A stretch of DNA of 64,000 nt from Trichobilharzia regenti (taxonomy: Eukaryota > Platyhelminthes > Trematoda > Strigeidida > Schistosomatidae), in the NCBI GenBank assembly GCA_944472135.2, contig OX235267.1, positions 18,025,452 to 18,089,451 of the forward strand. The letters are read 5' to 3'. The notes under the pieces are model-generated. The model did no database searches and had not been told where the DNA came from. It saw only the letters and a program-made list of their open reading frames with translations. This document shows positions 31,801-35,668 of the stretch, piece after piece (within the stretch, counting starts at the first letter, position 1; every line of letters starts with the position of its first letter). A program made the position numbers and the translations under genes.

Positions 31801-33241
31801 AAGAAATGATTTTCTTTTGTATTACGGGCGCTGGACTCTTTTAAGGTGATGAGTACGGCGGACAAAAATTAGTTCAAGTCCGCTTGGTACATTTGTCTAA
31901 TAATAATAGCTTTATTCCAAACAGTATTTGTGGTAGGCTATTCCGATTTATAGAACAATGAAGGCGAGTATTAGATACTGCTACTAACGTATAATAAGAT
32001 CGAAGACTAGGCGAGTGTCAGTTGGAATTATGTGCCCTTTAGGAACAGTGGGTCATGACTGGAAACCCAGGAAACCATTTCCACACAAATGAACCTAGAT
32101 ATATTCTTAGTCTGACTGACAAGTGTGTAATTCTCAAGTAACCAAGGGGTTTTTTTTATCACAATGTTGAAAAGTCGATGTCTAAAGCATTCAAAAACGA
32201 AACGATACAGACTTTGTGAATGCTGAGTCATGGCACTAATCGATGCGTTTCACTATTAGTATGGGTACTCCAATTACAGTTTGCATCCAGTCTAACAGTT
32301 GAATAAAGACGAACACTTAGTATTTAAACAAATAAGCGTGCTAATCACTTCAACAAACTAATCAAGAAACTAGTCTTAATGAATTTGAGCATGTTAACCA
32401 TTGTGAAAACTGTCAAACCAGATATGGTGATTAATTCAATAAACTAGTTAGACACTAGTGGTCACAAAATATTACCTTCTGAGGACTTGATTTAACACTT
32501 AATCACTTCATTGTCAGTAGTATTAGAATTAGTTACTAATAGGAATTTGAAACCTCCTGGAAATCCGGAAGAAGAGAATTCCTACTGATGCTATGCGAAA
32601 CAGAGATACTATTACTATTATCACTGTCAAATTTACCAGCAGTCTTGATTTTATGTTGAGCTACATCATAACAGGAAGAGTAGTGACAGTCGCTTAACAA
32701 CCTAATAACTACATGAATAATAGCTGAACAAATGACGTTATTGATATTTGTAGTGTCAGAACGAAAGATTACCAGTTACTCGTTATGAAAGGGTTATAGA
32801 GAAATCACTGGTTTACTCTATACTGACGACATTAAACGTATTCAACTAACGTAAAACTGAAGTAGACACTAACATATGTTCAATAAAGAATGTTTGCGAC
32901 AATGTTCAAGACTTTTACAGCCAATCAGAATATATAAATCCGAATAACACAATAAAGTGGTATAAATAAAAATGCACAGCATGAATGATGAAGAGAACCA
33001 TTTTGTACACAACAGGCGCGTTGTAATTATATATACTGTTTATTACTTCCTGCTAATTAGGTTGTATTCGTTCTACAGTAACAATATAGTGATGCTGCTG
33101 CGCAACTATTGACTCGAGGGTCAGTATGAGCTATTACTAGTTAAATTAGTATGCCAAAAATAGCATATAACTACTTACAAGGAAAGAAACAAAGCGAGGT
33201 CACACTTCCATAAACAATACTTACGCATACGCCGTCATCAT
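5508..33241 (-). CDS. QRICH1/ZMYM-family protein (DUF3504-type), 11 coding exons
   Basis: A nuclear-type regulatory protein assembled from 11 exons; codon phases match at all ten junctions and the total is 2613 nt (870 codons plus stop). Domains by residue: an AT-hook-like RGRPRGRRP near 201-209; NKAVLCRP near 243-250 and several QTD/QTG motifs as in ZMYM2-4; a Pro-rich run (PIPIPVPIYVPFP) near 370-410; a basic KRPR near 565; and the C-terminal DUF3504-type domain from about 585 (YGINAWRHWV, GIQEYLNENGRI, EEEHLWEAKQLG, RCPVRLYKAYF, NVFYLNP, WFSTEPV). Human ZMYM2-4 carry MYM zinc fingers before this region. None is seen here, which fits QRICH1 better, although the Pro-rich block is ZMYM-like. 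Family members act in transcriptional control. The start exon is the weakest part. A 5' UTR intron cannot be excluded. Confidence 0.8.
5695..6248 (-). other. Intron 10 of the QRICH1/ZMYM-like gene
   Basis: 554 bp, GT-AG. The central part (about 6015-6190) has higher GC content and looks like an inserted repeat, but I could not assign it to a family. Confidence 0.7.
6249..6487 (-). CDS. QRICH1/ZMYM-like gene, exon 10
   Basis: 239 nt, acceptor CTTTAG, donor GTAAGT. It encodes ILLFTMLYYNTKHIGLRLG and ends with PQRCPVRLYKAYFSH, both hallmark blocks of the ZMYM/QRICH1 C-terminus. It is separated from exon 9 by the 8.2-kb, transposon-filled intron 9. Confidence 0.9.
6870..7800 (-). mobile_element. 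Merlin transposase remnant, copy 2, split by a solo LTR
   Basis: Minus-strand transposase fossil in intron 9. From high coordinate it reads VNKTVLIKRKYNRGSLIANQ near 7600, parallel to DETVLIKRKYNRGRLQANQ of copy 1. It is then interrupted by the solo LTR at 7213-7546 and resumes as YDTLLRKGYIQ, SYSQLSSSGYIP, IRAVNGSKN and YSFLDEFMYR near 6900. Stops and frame changes make it inactive. I did not find its terminal repeats. Confidence 0.8.
7213..7546 (-). repeat. Solo LTR (334 bp) nested in Merlin copy 2
   Basis: The insertion has TG...CA ends (minus strand TGGGATGAGAGC ... CGTTACA) and is flanked by ATAT on both sides (7209-7212 and 7547-7550), a 4-bp target duplication. It carries a TATAAATA near 7275 on the minus strand. 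It aligns along its length with 27484-27791. The removed sequence restores the Merlin reading. The orientation is tentative. Confidence 0.8.
8330..8671 (+). pseudogene. GIY-YIG endonuclease end of a Penelope-like element
   Basis: Reads YQFECVCGSKYIGRTERRL then STRMMEHLPKW and AEACAIRIYKPTLC. The CGSKYIGRTxRRL...R..EH pattern is that of the GIY-YIG domain which canonical Penelope-like retroelements carry after their reverse transcriptase. No RT is present upstream, so the copy is 5'-truncated and not functional. The coding part runs into the inserted LINE at 8672. Confidence 0.8.
8672..10085 (-). mobile_element. Non-LTR retrotransposon fragment inserted in the Penelope-like element
   Basis: Minus-strand LINE. 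From high to low coordinate: an RT block with a frameshift (GVPQGAVLSPFLF near 9980), INFVKYADDLTVSMAV near 9920 (YADD catalytic box), KYLGLILSSG near 9650, then LKKDYVTIRRILKTVSRVSG and a C-terminal tail to 9160. The 3' UTR ends TGGAATAAAG and an (ATT)n tail at 8672-8700. It is 5'-truncated in the RT and has no clear target duplication, as is usual for CR1-type elements. The same family occurs at 59600-61250 and, as a tail only, at 31898. Confidence 0.8.
10568..10589 (+). ncRNA. Hammerhead-like core in the Penelope-like 3' end (copy 1)
   Basis: CTGAGGA ... CGAAA spacing fits the CUGANGA...GAAA hammerhead core, but stem II is not well formed. It is conserved in the second copy (25822-25843). 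Hammerhead motifs are known in Penelope-like elements; this instance is tentative. Confidence 0.3.
10815..10895 (-). mobile_element. Old RTE 3' tail, interrupted by the LTR element
   Basis: GAACTTTGCACAGATATGC and GTTCCATTCGCCAC match the 3' tail of the RTE family (compare 29635-29700). The tail continues beyond the LTR element at 14463 (CACACAAAGGAAGAGAAGAG), so joining 10900 to 14468 restores the older RTE sequence. Confidence 0.75.
10901..11423 (+). repeat. 5' LTR of the gag-protease element
   Basis: Starts TGATATGTATCC and ends CATAACA. It matches the two pieces of the 3' LTR. Near its end it contains a copy of TTTGGCGACGGGGAAAACT, the same sequence that follows the LTR as primer-binding region. 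Confidence 0.85.
11427..11437 (+). promoter_or_regulatory. Primer-binding site (TGGCGACGGGG)
   Basis: It begins with TGG, complementary to a tRNA CCA end, three bases after the LTR. The tRNA species is not determined. An identical motif lies about 50 bp upstream, inside the LTR. Confidence 0.6.
11444..12403 (+). CDS. gag: Gag of the gypsy-like element
   Basis: Structural capsid-type protein, 319 codons from the ATG at 11444 (MDPSKLELLFERQMKLMEMF). The frame is open further upstream, but 11444 is the first ATG and lies only 6 nt after the primer-binding motif. The middle holds a retrotransposon Gag domain (FDTWYQRYEDLF, KVRVLLRKLGPAEYERYC, LLREHFGDHSSLF). The C-terminus has two zinc knuckles, CWHCGAWHFVKSC (CX2CX3HX4C, one residue short of canonical) and CSKCKIIGHKNGFC (CX2CX4HX4C). 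It ends at TAA 12401-12403, after which the same frame stays open into the protease. Except for that stop the ORF is intact. Confidence 0.85.
   Translation: MDPSKLELLFERQMKLMEMFVNQQTGPASPSSNPNHTMLPSVDGIVNSISQFNYNPDANVTFDTWYQRYEDLFTVDLASQDDAWKVRVLLRKLGPAEYERYCNLILPQKPRDKCFDDTIKLLREHFGDHSSLFSIRYRFLKLTMNENDDFLTHVGTVNRECERFRLRSLTDDQFKALILICSLQSPRFTDIRTRLLNQLEQNPKLTLHDIADEYQRLINLQKDTHLVESTPSRSSDIHALRKSKNLSSFSPDPPSPNAPRKSTHTRPTSQNTAKKTPPSPCWHCGAWHFVKSCPYKNHRCSKCKIIGHKNGFCQPRKPR
12482..12961 (+). CDS. pr: Aspartic protease of the gypsy-like element
   Basis: Retropepsin-like domain in the same frame as gag, separated from it by a single TAA and 78 nt of open frame. The catalytic motif LQLDTASDITVISEKLW is of the DTxS type, and NLLGLDWFDRL corresponds to the second conserved block. 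A basic Ser/Thr/Pro-rich tail follows (SRSRKPNRQTKRQTS). The stop TGA at 12959-12961 uses the first bases of the 3' LTR, and the last codons (QKGR) are the polypurine tract. The given start is the first ATG; expression as a gag-pr readthrough product is more likely. No RT follows. Confidence 0.8.
   Translation: MRKYLDLQMNGHDTRLQLDTASDITVISEKLWNNIGRPPIGNTSQTLLSACGGRLKLMGELKCFVSFRNTKFTGICYVTKSDLNLLGLDWFDRLHLADVPLNSLCNAVKKHKMSDNSGRSRSRKPNRQTKRQTSTTSPKVPDKPPGKHPTNHQSSQKGR
12948..12958 (+). promoter_or_regulatory. Polypurine tract (AAAAGGGGAGG)
   Basis: Eleven purines directly before the TG of the 3' LTR, the plus-strand priming site of LTR elements. It doubles as the last codons of the protease frame. 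Confidence 0.85.
12959..14462 (+). repeat. 3' LTR of the gag-protease element, split by an RTE insertion
   Basis: Left piece 12959-12992 (TGATATGTATCCA and TA-rich run) and right piece 13990-14462 (GGTGATCTCTCTTTCTGTTG ... ACTGCATAACA) together match the 5' LTR. The 3' copy lacks part of the end duplication seen in the 5' copy. Confidence 0.85.
12993..13989 (-). mobile_element. RTE-clade retrotransposon fragment (SR2-like) in the 3' LTR
   Basis: Minus strand, 5'-truncated exactly at the RT catalytic box: IYADDIVLLGEDADKMQSLL, then HFTYLGSCISTNGLIGDEIS, RRRGIRLSTKGRVYCSAVRS, SETWPIRVEDMKRL and ETIGDMAQNRCQW. The C-terminal part is well conserved with few defects. The 3' tail ends in TGTCTGTC-like repeats at 12993. 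An apparent 355-codon ORF (14225-13158) is a fusion of antisense LTR sequence with this RT and is not a real protein. The family matches fragments at 20112, 21570, 29615 and 60186. Confidence 0.85.
14463..14677. other. Remainder of intron 9 next to exon 9
   Basis: It begins with the continuation of the old RTE tail (to about 14500); the rest shows nothing recognisable. Confidence 0.6.
14678..14874 (-). CDS. QRICH1/ZMYM-like gene, exon 9 (DUF3504 core)
   Basis: 197 nt. Acceptor TTGAAG; donor GTAGGT placed after GAA, because only that choice joins SAE to ILLFTMLYYNTKHIG in exon 10 as the family requires. It encodes GIQEYLNENGRIVNLFGDPA, ALNEILANFQPRISPEG and RIEEEHLWEAKQLGSQS, the most conserved part of the family. 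Confidence 0.9.
15076..15143 (-). mobile_element. RTE 3' tail, extremely truncated
   Basis: CTGTCTGTCTGTTTTCGACA, GAACTTTGCACAAATGTGC and GGAAGTTCAAGTCGCCACAC: only the last ~70 bp of the RTE family, in intron 8. Confidence 0.8.
15440..15655 (+). mobile_element. Sm-alpha-like hammerhead SINE, copy A
   Basis: A tRNA-like head (B-box-like GAGTTCTGGGTTAGATCC near 15495) is followed by a hammerhead core at 15543-15571. The shared SINE tail CTAGTAATTCCTAG, CAGTGGTTC and AACTGAGGTTAG comes next, ending in (AT)n at 15635-15654. It lies in intron 8, antisense, abutting the exon 8 donor. Sm-alpha is the schistosome SINE-like family known to carry hammerheads. Confidence 0.65.
15543..15571 (+). ncRNA. 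Hammerhead ribozyme core, copy A (degenerate)
   Basis: CTGATGA, a short stem GTCG/CGAT with one G-U pair, then GAAA. Compared with the usual motif three extra bases (AGA) precede stem II. Confidence 0.5.
15668..16184 (-). CDS. QRICH1/ZMYM-like gene, exon 8 (start of DUF3504)
   Basis: 517 nt, acceptor TGAATAG, donor GTAAGT. A Ser/Thr-rich disordered part (with APEESSSSDSW) leads to a basic PPAKRPRQ cluster that could be a nuclear signal. The start of the C-terminal domain follows: NYHLKFSYGINAWRHWVQQR, SQFVREVRKPN, DSIFYLCLG. The donor lies just beyond a hammerhead SINE whose (AT)n tail ends about 8 bp into the intron. Confidence 0.9.
16400..16660 (+). mobile_element. Sm-alpha-like hammerhead SINE, copy B
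   Basis: Hammerhead at 16548-16577 followed by the same tail as copies A and C: CCAGTACTCCTAGGTTTTCC, AATGGTTCTCTAACTAATTT and CAGATCATGATGAAATCCTG. It lies in intron 7, antisense to the host gene. The left limit is approximate. Confidence 0.65.
16548..16577 (+). ncRNA. Hammerhead ribozyme core, copy B (best preserved)
   Basis: CTGACGA, AGA, a perfect GTCC/GGAC stem II with loop CGAAATA, then GAAAC. All conserved core residues of a CUGANGA...GAAA hammerhead are present. Only the AGA before stem II is unusual. The flanking AGCTG may form part of stem I or III. Confidence 0.6.
17030..17110 (+). repeat. tRNA-like dispersed repeat, copy 1
   Basis: CACACGTTCGAGTGTTACTT, CACCTACTTCTGTCTAGGC and CTGGGTAGTATCATTAGC align with 28805-28905 and 30598-30690. 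The GTTCGAG block resembles a B box. Confidence 0.5.
17347..17520 (-). mobile_element. RTE 3' UTR fragment
   Basis: CTGTCTGTCTGTCTG tail, then GAACTTTGCACAAATGTGC and CACACTCCGTGTAGCACGCG, AAGCAAGAGAAGAAAG. This matches the 3' UTR after the RTE ORF at 60820-60958 in reverse orientation. Confidence 0.8.
17538..17573. repeat. (TA)n microsatellite
   Basis: About 36 bases of alternating T and A in intron 7. Confidence 0.9.
17622..17700 (+). repeat. tRNA-Gly-like sequence (SINE head or tRNA pseudogene)
   Basis: GGTTCGGCAGTAGAATACTC GCC followed by GTTCCGGGTCTTGACCCC parallels a tRNA-Gly (A-box region GGTTCaGTgGTAGAATtCTCGCC, B-box GGTTCGAtTCC). The anticodon arm and B box are degraded, so a working tRNA is unlikely. 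The downstream 130 bp (GGCTGGGCACGAGGCTAGG...) may be a SINE body. Confidence 0.45.
18169..18374 (-). CDS. QRICH1/ZMYM-like gene, exon 7
   Basis: 206 nt, acceptor ATTTTAG, donor GTTAGT. It begins by completing Gly then HEQQQQVNLVPNSRSLIQ, and ends DERVVEIAEE. It is polar and probably disordered. It ends on a codon boundary, matching exon 8. Confidence 0.8.
18430..18830 (-). mobile_element. Sm-alpha-like hammerhead SINE, copy C
   Basis: Minus strand, hence sense to the host gene, in intron 6. A tRNA-like head (GGTCGTGGTTCGAAC near 18580) leads to a degenerate hammerhead core near 18525-18549: CTGCCGA instead of CTGANGA, then CGAAACAGCTG. The tail shared with copies A and B follows (CCAGTACTCCC, GGTTTTCCAGTGGTTCTCC). 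The core A-to-C change should abolish cleavage. The right limit is approximate. Confidence 0.6.
18831..20111. other. Intron 6, unassigned part
   Basis: No coding sequence or repeat family recognised. A short (TA)n tract lies just before the RTE fragment. Confidence 0.5.
20112..21195 (+). mobile_element. RTE-clade retrotransposon fragment: AP endonuclease domain
   Basis: Frame open from 20112 without an ATG; it reads IGAFNVRTLYQIGQHASLAK, DVCCVSETRIQDPS, FVISAYAPTD, VVLAGDFNAQVG, RWTQIDHIAISYRW and CVDTDHALVRARV. These are the catalytic blocks of the apurinic endonuclease domain (N, E, GDFNA, D..H). It ends in the linker at HWISTASSELIDARR, where a TA-rich unrelated sequence follows (21190 onward). 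No stop interrupts the domain. It lies in intron 6, antisense to the host gene. Family: SR2-like RTE. Confidence 0.85.
21330..21450 (+). mobile_element. RTE 3' tail fragment
   Basis: CTTTGTGGGCTACATAGACA and CTGTGCAAAGTTCTATGTTG match the RTE 3' UTR. Diverged, plus strand. Confidence 0.6.
21570..21935 (-). mobile_element. RTE RT fragment next to exon 6
   Basis: Reads FIIDVLMELTLTDF, then EYADYIVFLGEDAE: the RT catalytic box with YADD changed to YADY, which is inactive. GTGTTCAGAAGACTCTGCAT and the following blocks match the RTE copy at 13900-14000. It is decayed and lies 75 bp beyond the exon 6 donor. Confidence 0.75.
22011..22205 (-). CDS. QRICH1/ZMYM-like gene, exon 6 (Pro-rich)
   Basis: 195 nt, acceptor TTTTAG, donor GTAATG (weaker). 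It encodes a striking PIPIPVPIYVPFPV / PVPYAIPYPLPCPIPIP run, like the Pro/Val-rich block that precedes DUF3504 in ZMYM2-4. The phase with both neighbours is exact, which supports the weak donor. An antisense RTE fragment lies only about 75 bp beyond its 3' end. Confidence 0.8.
22206..23506 (-). other. Intron 5 of the QRICH1/ZMYM-like gene
   Basis: 1301 bp, GT-AG. It contains a (TA)n run at 22851-22882. A GC-richer patch at 23195-23320 may be an unclassified repeat. Confidence 0.6.
22851..22882. repeat. (TA)n microsatellite
   Basis: About 32 bases of alternating A and T in intron 5. Confidence 0.9.
23507..23945 (-). CDS. QRICH1/ZMYM-like gene, exon 5
   Basis: 439 nt, acceptor TATCTAG, donor GTAAGT. 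It starts GQFPVVPIDMVRQLG and contains AMRNKAVLCRPLSMCRKTQ, which recalls the conserved linker of ZMYM2-4. VAVQTD, IQTQTT and AEVQTG motifs and an acidic stretch (SDESDDDED) follow. Intron 4, before this exon, is only 99 nt. The exon ends with one base (G). Confidence 0.85.
24045..24381 (-). CDS. QRICH1/ZMYM-like gene, exon 4 (AT-hook-like)
   Basis: 337 nt, acceptor ATTACAG, donor GTGAGT. It encodes a Gly/Ser-rich low-complexity segment and ends in GTSGRGRPRGRRPLR, whose RGRPRGRRP core resembles an AT-hook. The first base completes the Ser codon begun in exon 3. It ends on a codon boundary. Confidence 0.8.
24833..25893 (+). mobile_element. Penelope-like element fragment, copy 2, with inverted terminal piece
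   Basis: It starts with a short inverted copy of the element's own 3' end (AAAACAAGCAATAAAGGTTA ... GATTTAATGAATTCATC, 24839-24884). The GIY-YIG coding end follows (VCGSKYIGRTERRL, MMEHLPKWLKTAECKV, to 25258) and then the full 3' UTR to the matching TGCTTGTTTTAAAT. Inverted terminal pieces are a known trait of Penelope-like elements. The RT part is missing. It lies in intron 3, antisense. Confidence 0.8.
25822..25843 (+). ncRNA. Hammerhead-like core in the Penelope-like 3' end (copy 2)
   Basis: The CTGAGGA ... CGAAA segment is identical to that at 10568-10589; stem II is weak. Tentative. Confidence 0.3.
25894..27180. other. Intron 3, unassigned part
   Basis: No coding sequence. The block around 26395-26480 (GCGAAGCTTTCATCACCC, GGGTGACATCTTCAGCGC) looks like part of an old repeat, but I see no second clear copy. 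Confidence 0.5.
27181..27272 (-). CDS. QRICH1/ZMYM-like gene, exon 3
   Basis: 92 nt between acceptor CTCCAG and donor GTTAG. It encodes ANVGRGGYTLANNDARWVSL then NTNRGSRSAT, starting on a codon boundary and ending with two bases (AG). It is too short for a plain ORF search and was recovered through its splice sites and phase. Confidence 0.75.
27484..27791 (+). repeat. Solo LTR (308 bp), same family as 7213-7546
   Basis: Begins TGTGGTGAGAGCTGGCTG and ends CTTCTGTTGTTACA. It aligns with the solo LTR at 7213-7546 in opposite orientation. Flanks CTAC and CCAC differ at one base and may be the target duplication. It lies in intron 2. Confidence 0.75.
28304..28490 (-). CDS. QRICH1/ZMYM-like gene, exon 2
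   Basis: 187 nt. Acceptor ...TTTACAG and donor GTGAG. It encodes a Gln-rich segment, TSIPAIDPSMGQLVELPIDQ followed by AGTYVIQDASGAQIQLGS and ending HAGGYK. It starts by completing a codon (one base) and ends on a codon boundary. Confidence 0.8.
28805..28905 (+). repeat. tRNA-like dispersed repeat, copy 2
   Basis: ATGGTTCATTGGTTAAATC (A-box-like), CACGAGTTCGGCTCCTG (B-box-like), then CCCACTTCAGCCTGGACAAC. It aligns with 17030-17110 and 30598-30690. Confidence 0.5.
29615..29960 (-). mobile_element. RTE 3' end fragment
   Basis: Minus strand: the C-terminus of the RTE ORF around the GWGPRD block (GTCCCGAGGACCCC near 29850) and the 3' UTR down to CTGTATGTTTTTGACATAG. It keeps CACACACCATGTAGCACACA, the same stretch into which the LTR element at 10901 inserted in another copy. 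Confidence 0.8.
30598..30690 (+). repeat. tRNA-like dispersed repeat, copy 3
   Basis: CCAATGGGTGGCGAGCTC, AAATCCTCC and TTTAGCCTCGGAAACTGG followed by ATAGTATCTATAATC align with the copies at 17030 and 28805. Confidence 0.45.
31898..31965 (-). mobile_element. LINE 3' tail (family of 8672-10085)
   Basis: Minus strand CACAAATACTGTTTGGAATAAAG followed by (ATT)n: only the terminal ~70 bp of that LINE family is recognisable. Confidence 0.65.
33225..33241 (-). CDS. QRICH1/ZMYM-like gene, coding exon 1 (17 nt)
   Basis: ATG ATG ACG GCG TAT GC followed by a strong GTAAGT donor (33219-33224). An in-frame TGA at 33251-33253 limits the start to this exon. The two leftover bases join the single leading T of exon 2 to give Ala (GCT), so the phase fits. 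The choice rests on donor strength, phase and the upstream stop; it needs transcript support. Confidence 0.5.
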
Positions 33242-34388
33242 TAACGACCCTCAGCTGCACTAAATATCGAATCAGTAGCACGAAGTCAGCACAACACAAC
33301 AAGAATTCAGTGGAAATAATAACTGTGAAGATTTCTCAGTTAGGGATAACTGACTGGCAGAAATGCAGTTGTAATAGTGTATATCACTGAAAATCCACGG
33401 ACTTCAAAGCACCAACGCCCTGTGCAAAAACAATGATTGTTTAACTGCATCAAAAGCCAAAACCGGATATTTCAATGCCTACAAATCTATTTTGGTTCAA
33501 ATAAACAAACAGGGTATTCCTAAGTGGGGTTGTGACTTAGGGGTTTCAAAGGCAAGGTTTGAATCATAAATTGTGAGTAATATTCTAAATTAAACTTTAT
33601 TCGTTAAGTTCGGAACCATACCATAGTCCGTGCTTCTCATTCCGGTTTCACTTGAAATCCTGGAGTGTGACATCACCCAGTGATCTCCTTAGCGCATGCA
33701 CAACAAGTTTATATTTCCGTCTGCATGTCTGCATAATAGCAATAACTTAGTTGGTTGACTACTAGACTTCCTTGCTGCTTATCATTCTATTTAGTCTTCA
33801 AAACCGAAGTCAAATACTGATGAAAGTGTACAGTAGCTTGTTGAAAATGATTTATAGGACGTCATATCAATTGAATCACAGGTGTTCAGCCTTCACCTAC
33901 CTATTTTTGATCTATGCTGATTGAGAGACATTGCTGAAAATTAGGTTTTTAAGGAGCAAGAGCGCCACTGCTGAGTTGGTATTACTCTGTACCCCCATAT
34001 TCTCTTCACACCTTCCTTGATAAATATACCCTCGCACAGCCGCAAGCATTGTATTCTCTTTTCATTAGTTGGGAGGGTTTCCAAAGCAGCGTGGCCACCA
34101 GTTTAGGTGGACAAACACTGAAGGGCCAGCCGATAGTTGGGTCAAAGCTCAGTTCTAGCATAATAGACCGTCACGAAATGGTCACGAGCGCTATTTCCAG
34201 TGTAAGCCAGCCGAAAACGAGCTCGAAATCATTCAACCGCTGTAACTAACCGATAATCTAGATATCTGACCAACATCATTTAATGTAATATTGTCTATGG
34301 TATTTTGAGTACTAAATTGTTGGTTCCCTGAAGTCTCAACCATACCCTAATTAGCTCGTGTTCTGTGCGATAAAAAAAGCATTAGGTG
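33242..34388. other. Upstream flank of the QRICH1/ZMYM-like gene
   Basis: It should contain the 5' UTR and promoter. I see no convincing TATA box or CpG cluster. A GC-richer stretch at 34060-34250 could be an old repeat. The BEL-type LTR starts 1.15 kb upstream of the inferred start codon. Confidence 0.4.
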
Positions 34389-34746
34389 TGTCAATCACGT
34401 CTCATAAACCGTTAATGCCCAGCTCTCGCTACGCTCGGGCCCACGCTGTTCTTCGAAGATTTCAGAAACGCTTAGTTATAACGGACGAAAAAACCAAAAC
34501 ACCGATTGGTCGCTTGATATTTGTTTATTGTTACACCAACATATAAAAAGAATAAGTGAAATAAGATCTGAAAACAAATATTACAATAATAAATCATTGT
34601 ATTACTTCTGACGATGTTTCACTCTTCTTTCTGAACAGCGACCGATGAGACGATGACTGTCGTATTGATGCCTCCGCGAAAATTGGGGAAGTTGATTTTA
34701 AGCAAACAACCAAGAATTGATCGTTCAATCTTCAACTCCATTGACA
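34389..34746 (-). repeat. 3' LTR of BEL-type copy 1
   Basis: 358 bp with TGTCAA...TTGACA ends. On the minus strand it contains AATAAA (polyadenylation) and a TATAT box-like stretch. It carries ACCAAAACACC where copy 2 has TCCAATACACC. Confidence 0.9.
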
Positions 34747-35668
34747 CTCCCCGGCAAAAAAGGGATCCAACCCTTTTTTCCTTCACGACCAATGCACGTT
34801 GACTTGGATGCCATTGCGAGAACCTGGGTCACACGGACAGAGCTGAAATGGAAAACAAACAGAAAAGCCAACACACCACAAGCATACCCACAGCACAATC
34901 TCACACATCAATGACGACCTGCGCCTCCAGACAGAGACCTCCTCTTGACATCTTGCAACACAATCGCCACTTGCTAGAATGACTCTTGCAGAATGCAACG
35001 TGACCACATCAGCACCTCACGATACTCTACGCACATCCTCTTATCTACTCATTACCAATTACCACTGAAATCGCTTGTCACTCATTCTGCCTCAGTTCTA
35101 GTAGCGGTGAAGCATGCGAGCCTCAGTCGTTTACACTCTTTCTCCCCGGCGTGTCGGACCGCAGCTAACAATTATCTCCGTGTGCATTTCATTCTCAGCA
35201 AAAGCCAAGCCTCCCAGGCGTATACGCCCCATCTGCTGTCCTTAACATCAATCAATTCATTCACGGATGTAGACGACCCGAAACAACTTCAGAAGTAATC
35301 ACGACGAAAATTTTAACAAAATTACGCAATAACAACAAGATACGAAAACAACAAGTAAACACAATGAATCCAAAATACACCAATTGATATGACACACCAC
35401 ACGTATATACAAATAGTACAAACAACCTCGTCGATCATGTCTTGGTGGAATTCCTTTGAAGAATTGCAGGACTTACACCAGTACGCCTACAAACCTTCAC
35501 AGGTTGACCATTGTAAGTTGTGGAATGTCCGGACACAAACAGAATTACCAACAGCTAGATGACAGGTGATATCAATTCAGTATATACAATATGAACATAT
35601 GTACAAAATCACACACCGAGCACATTAGACTGCTCATTGATGCGCTACCCTTTGAAGAATTGTAGGAC

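Larger units (their letters stand above)
28491..33224 (-). other. Intron 1 of the QRICH1/ZMYM-like gene
   Basis: 4.7 kb, GT-AG. It holds tRNA-like repeats, an RTE 3' fragment and a LINE tail, listed separately. The stretches 30130-30590, 30700-31890 and 32240-33220 show no gene and no repeat family I can name. Confidence 0.55.

Noticed and set aside
34717..35298. Plus- and minus-strand short ORFs in the BEL 3' untranslated region
   Set aside because: No domain, not required by the element, and the equivalent in copy 2 (39870-40061) is shortened.
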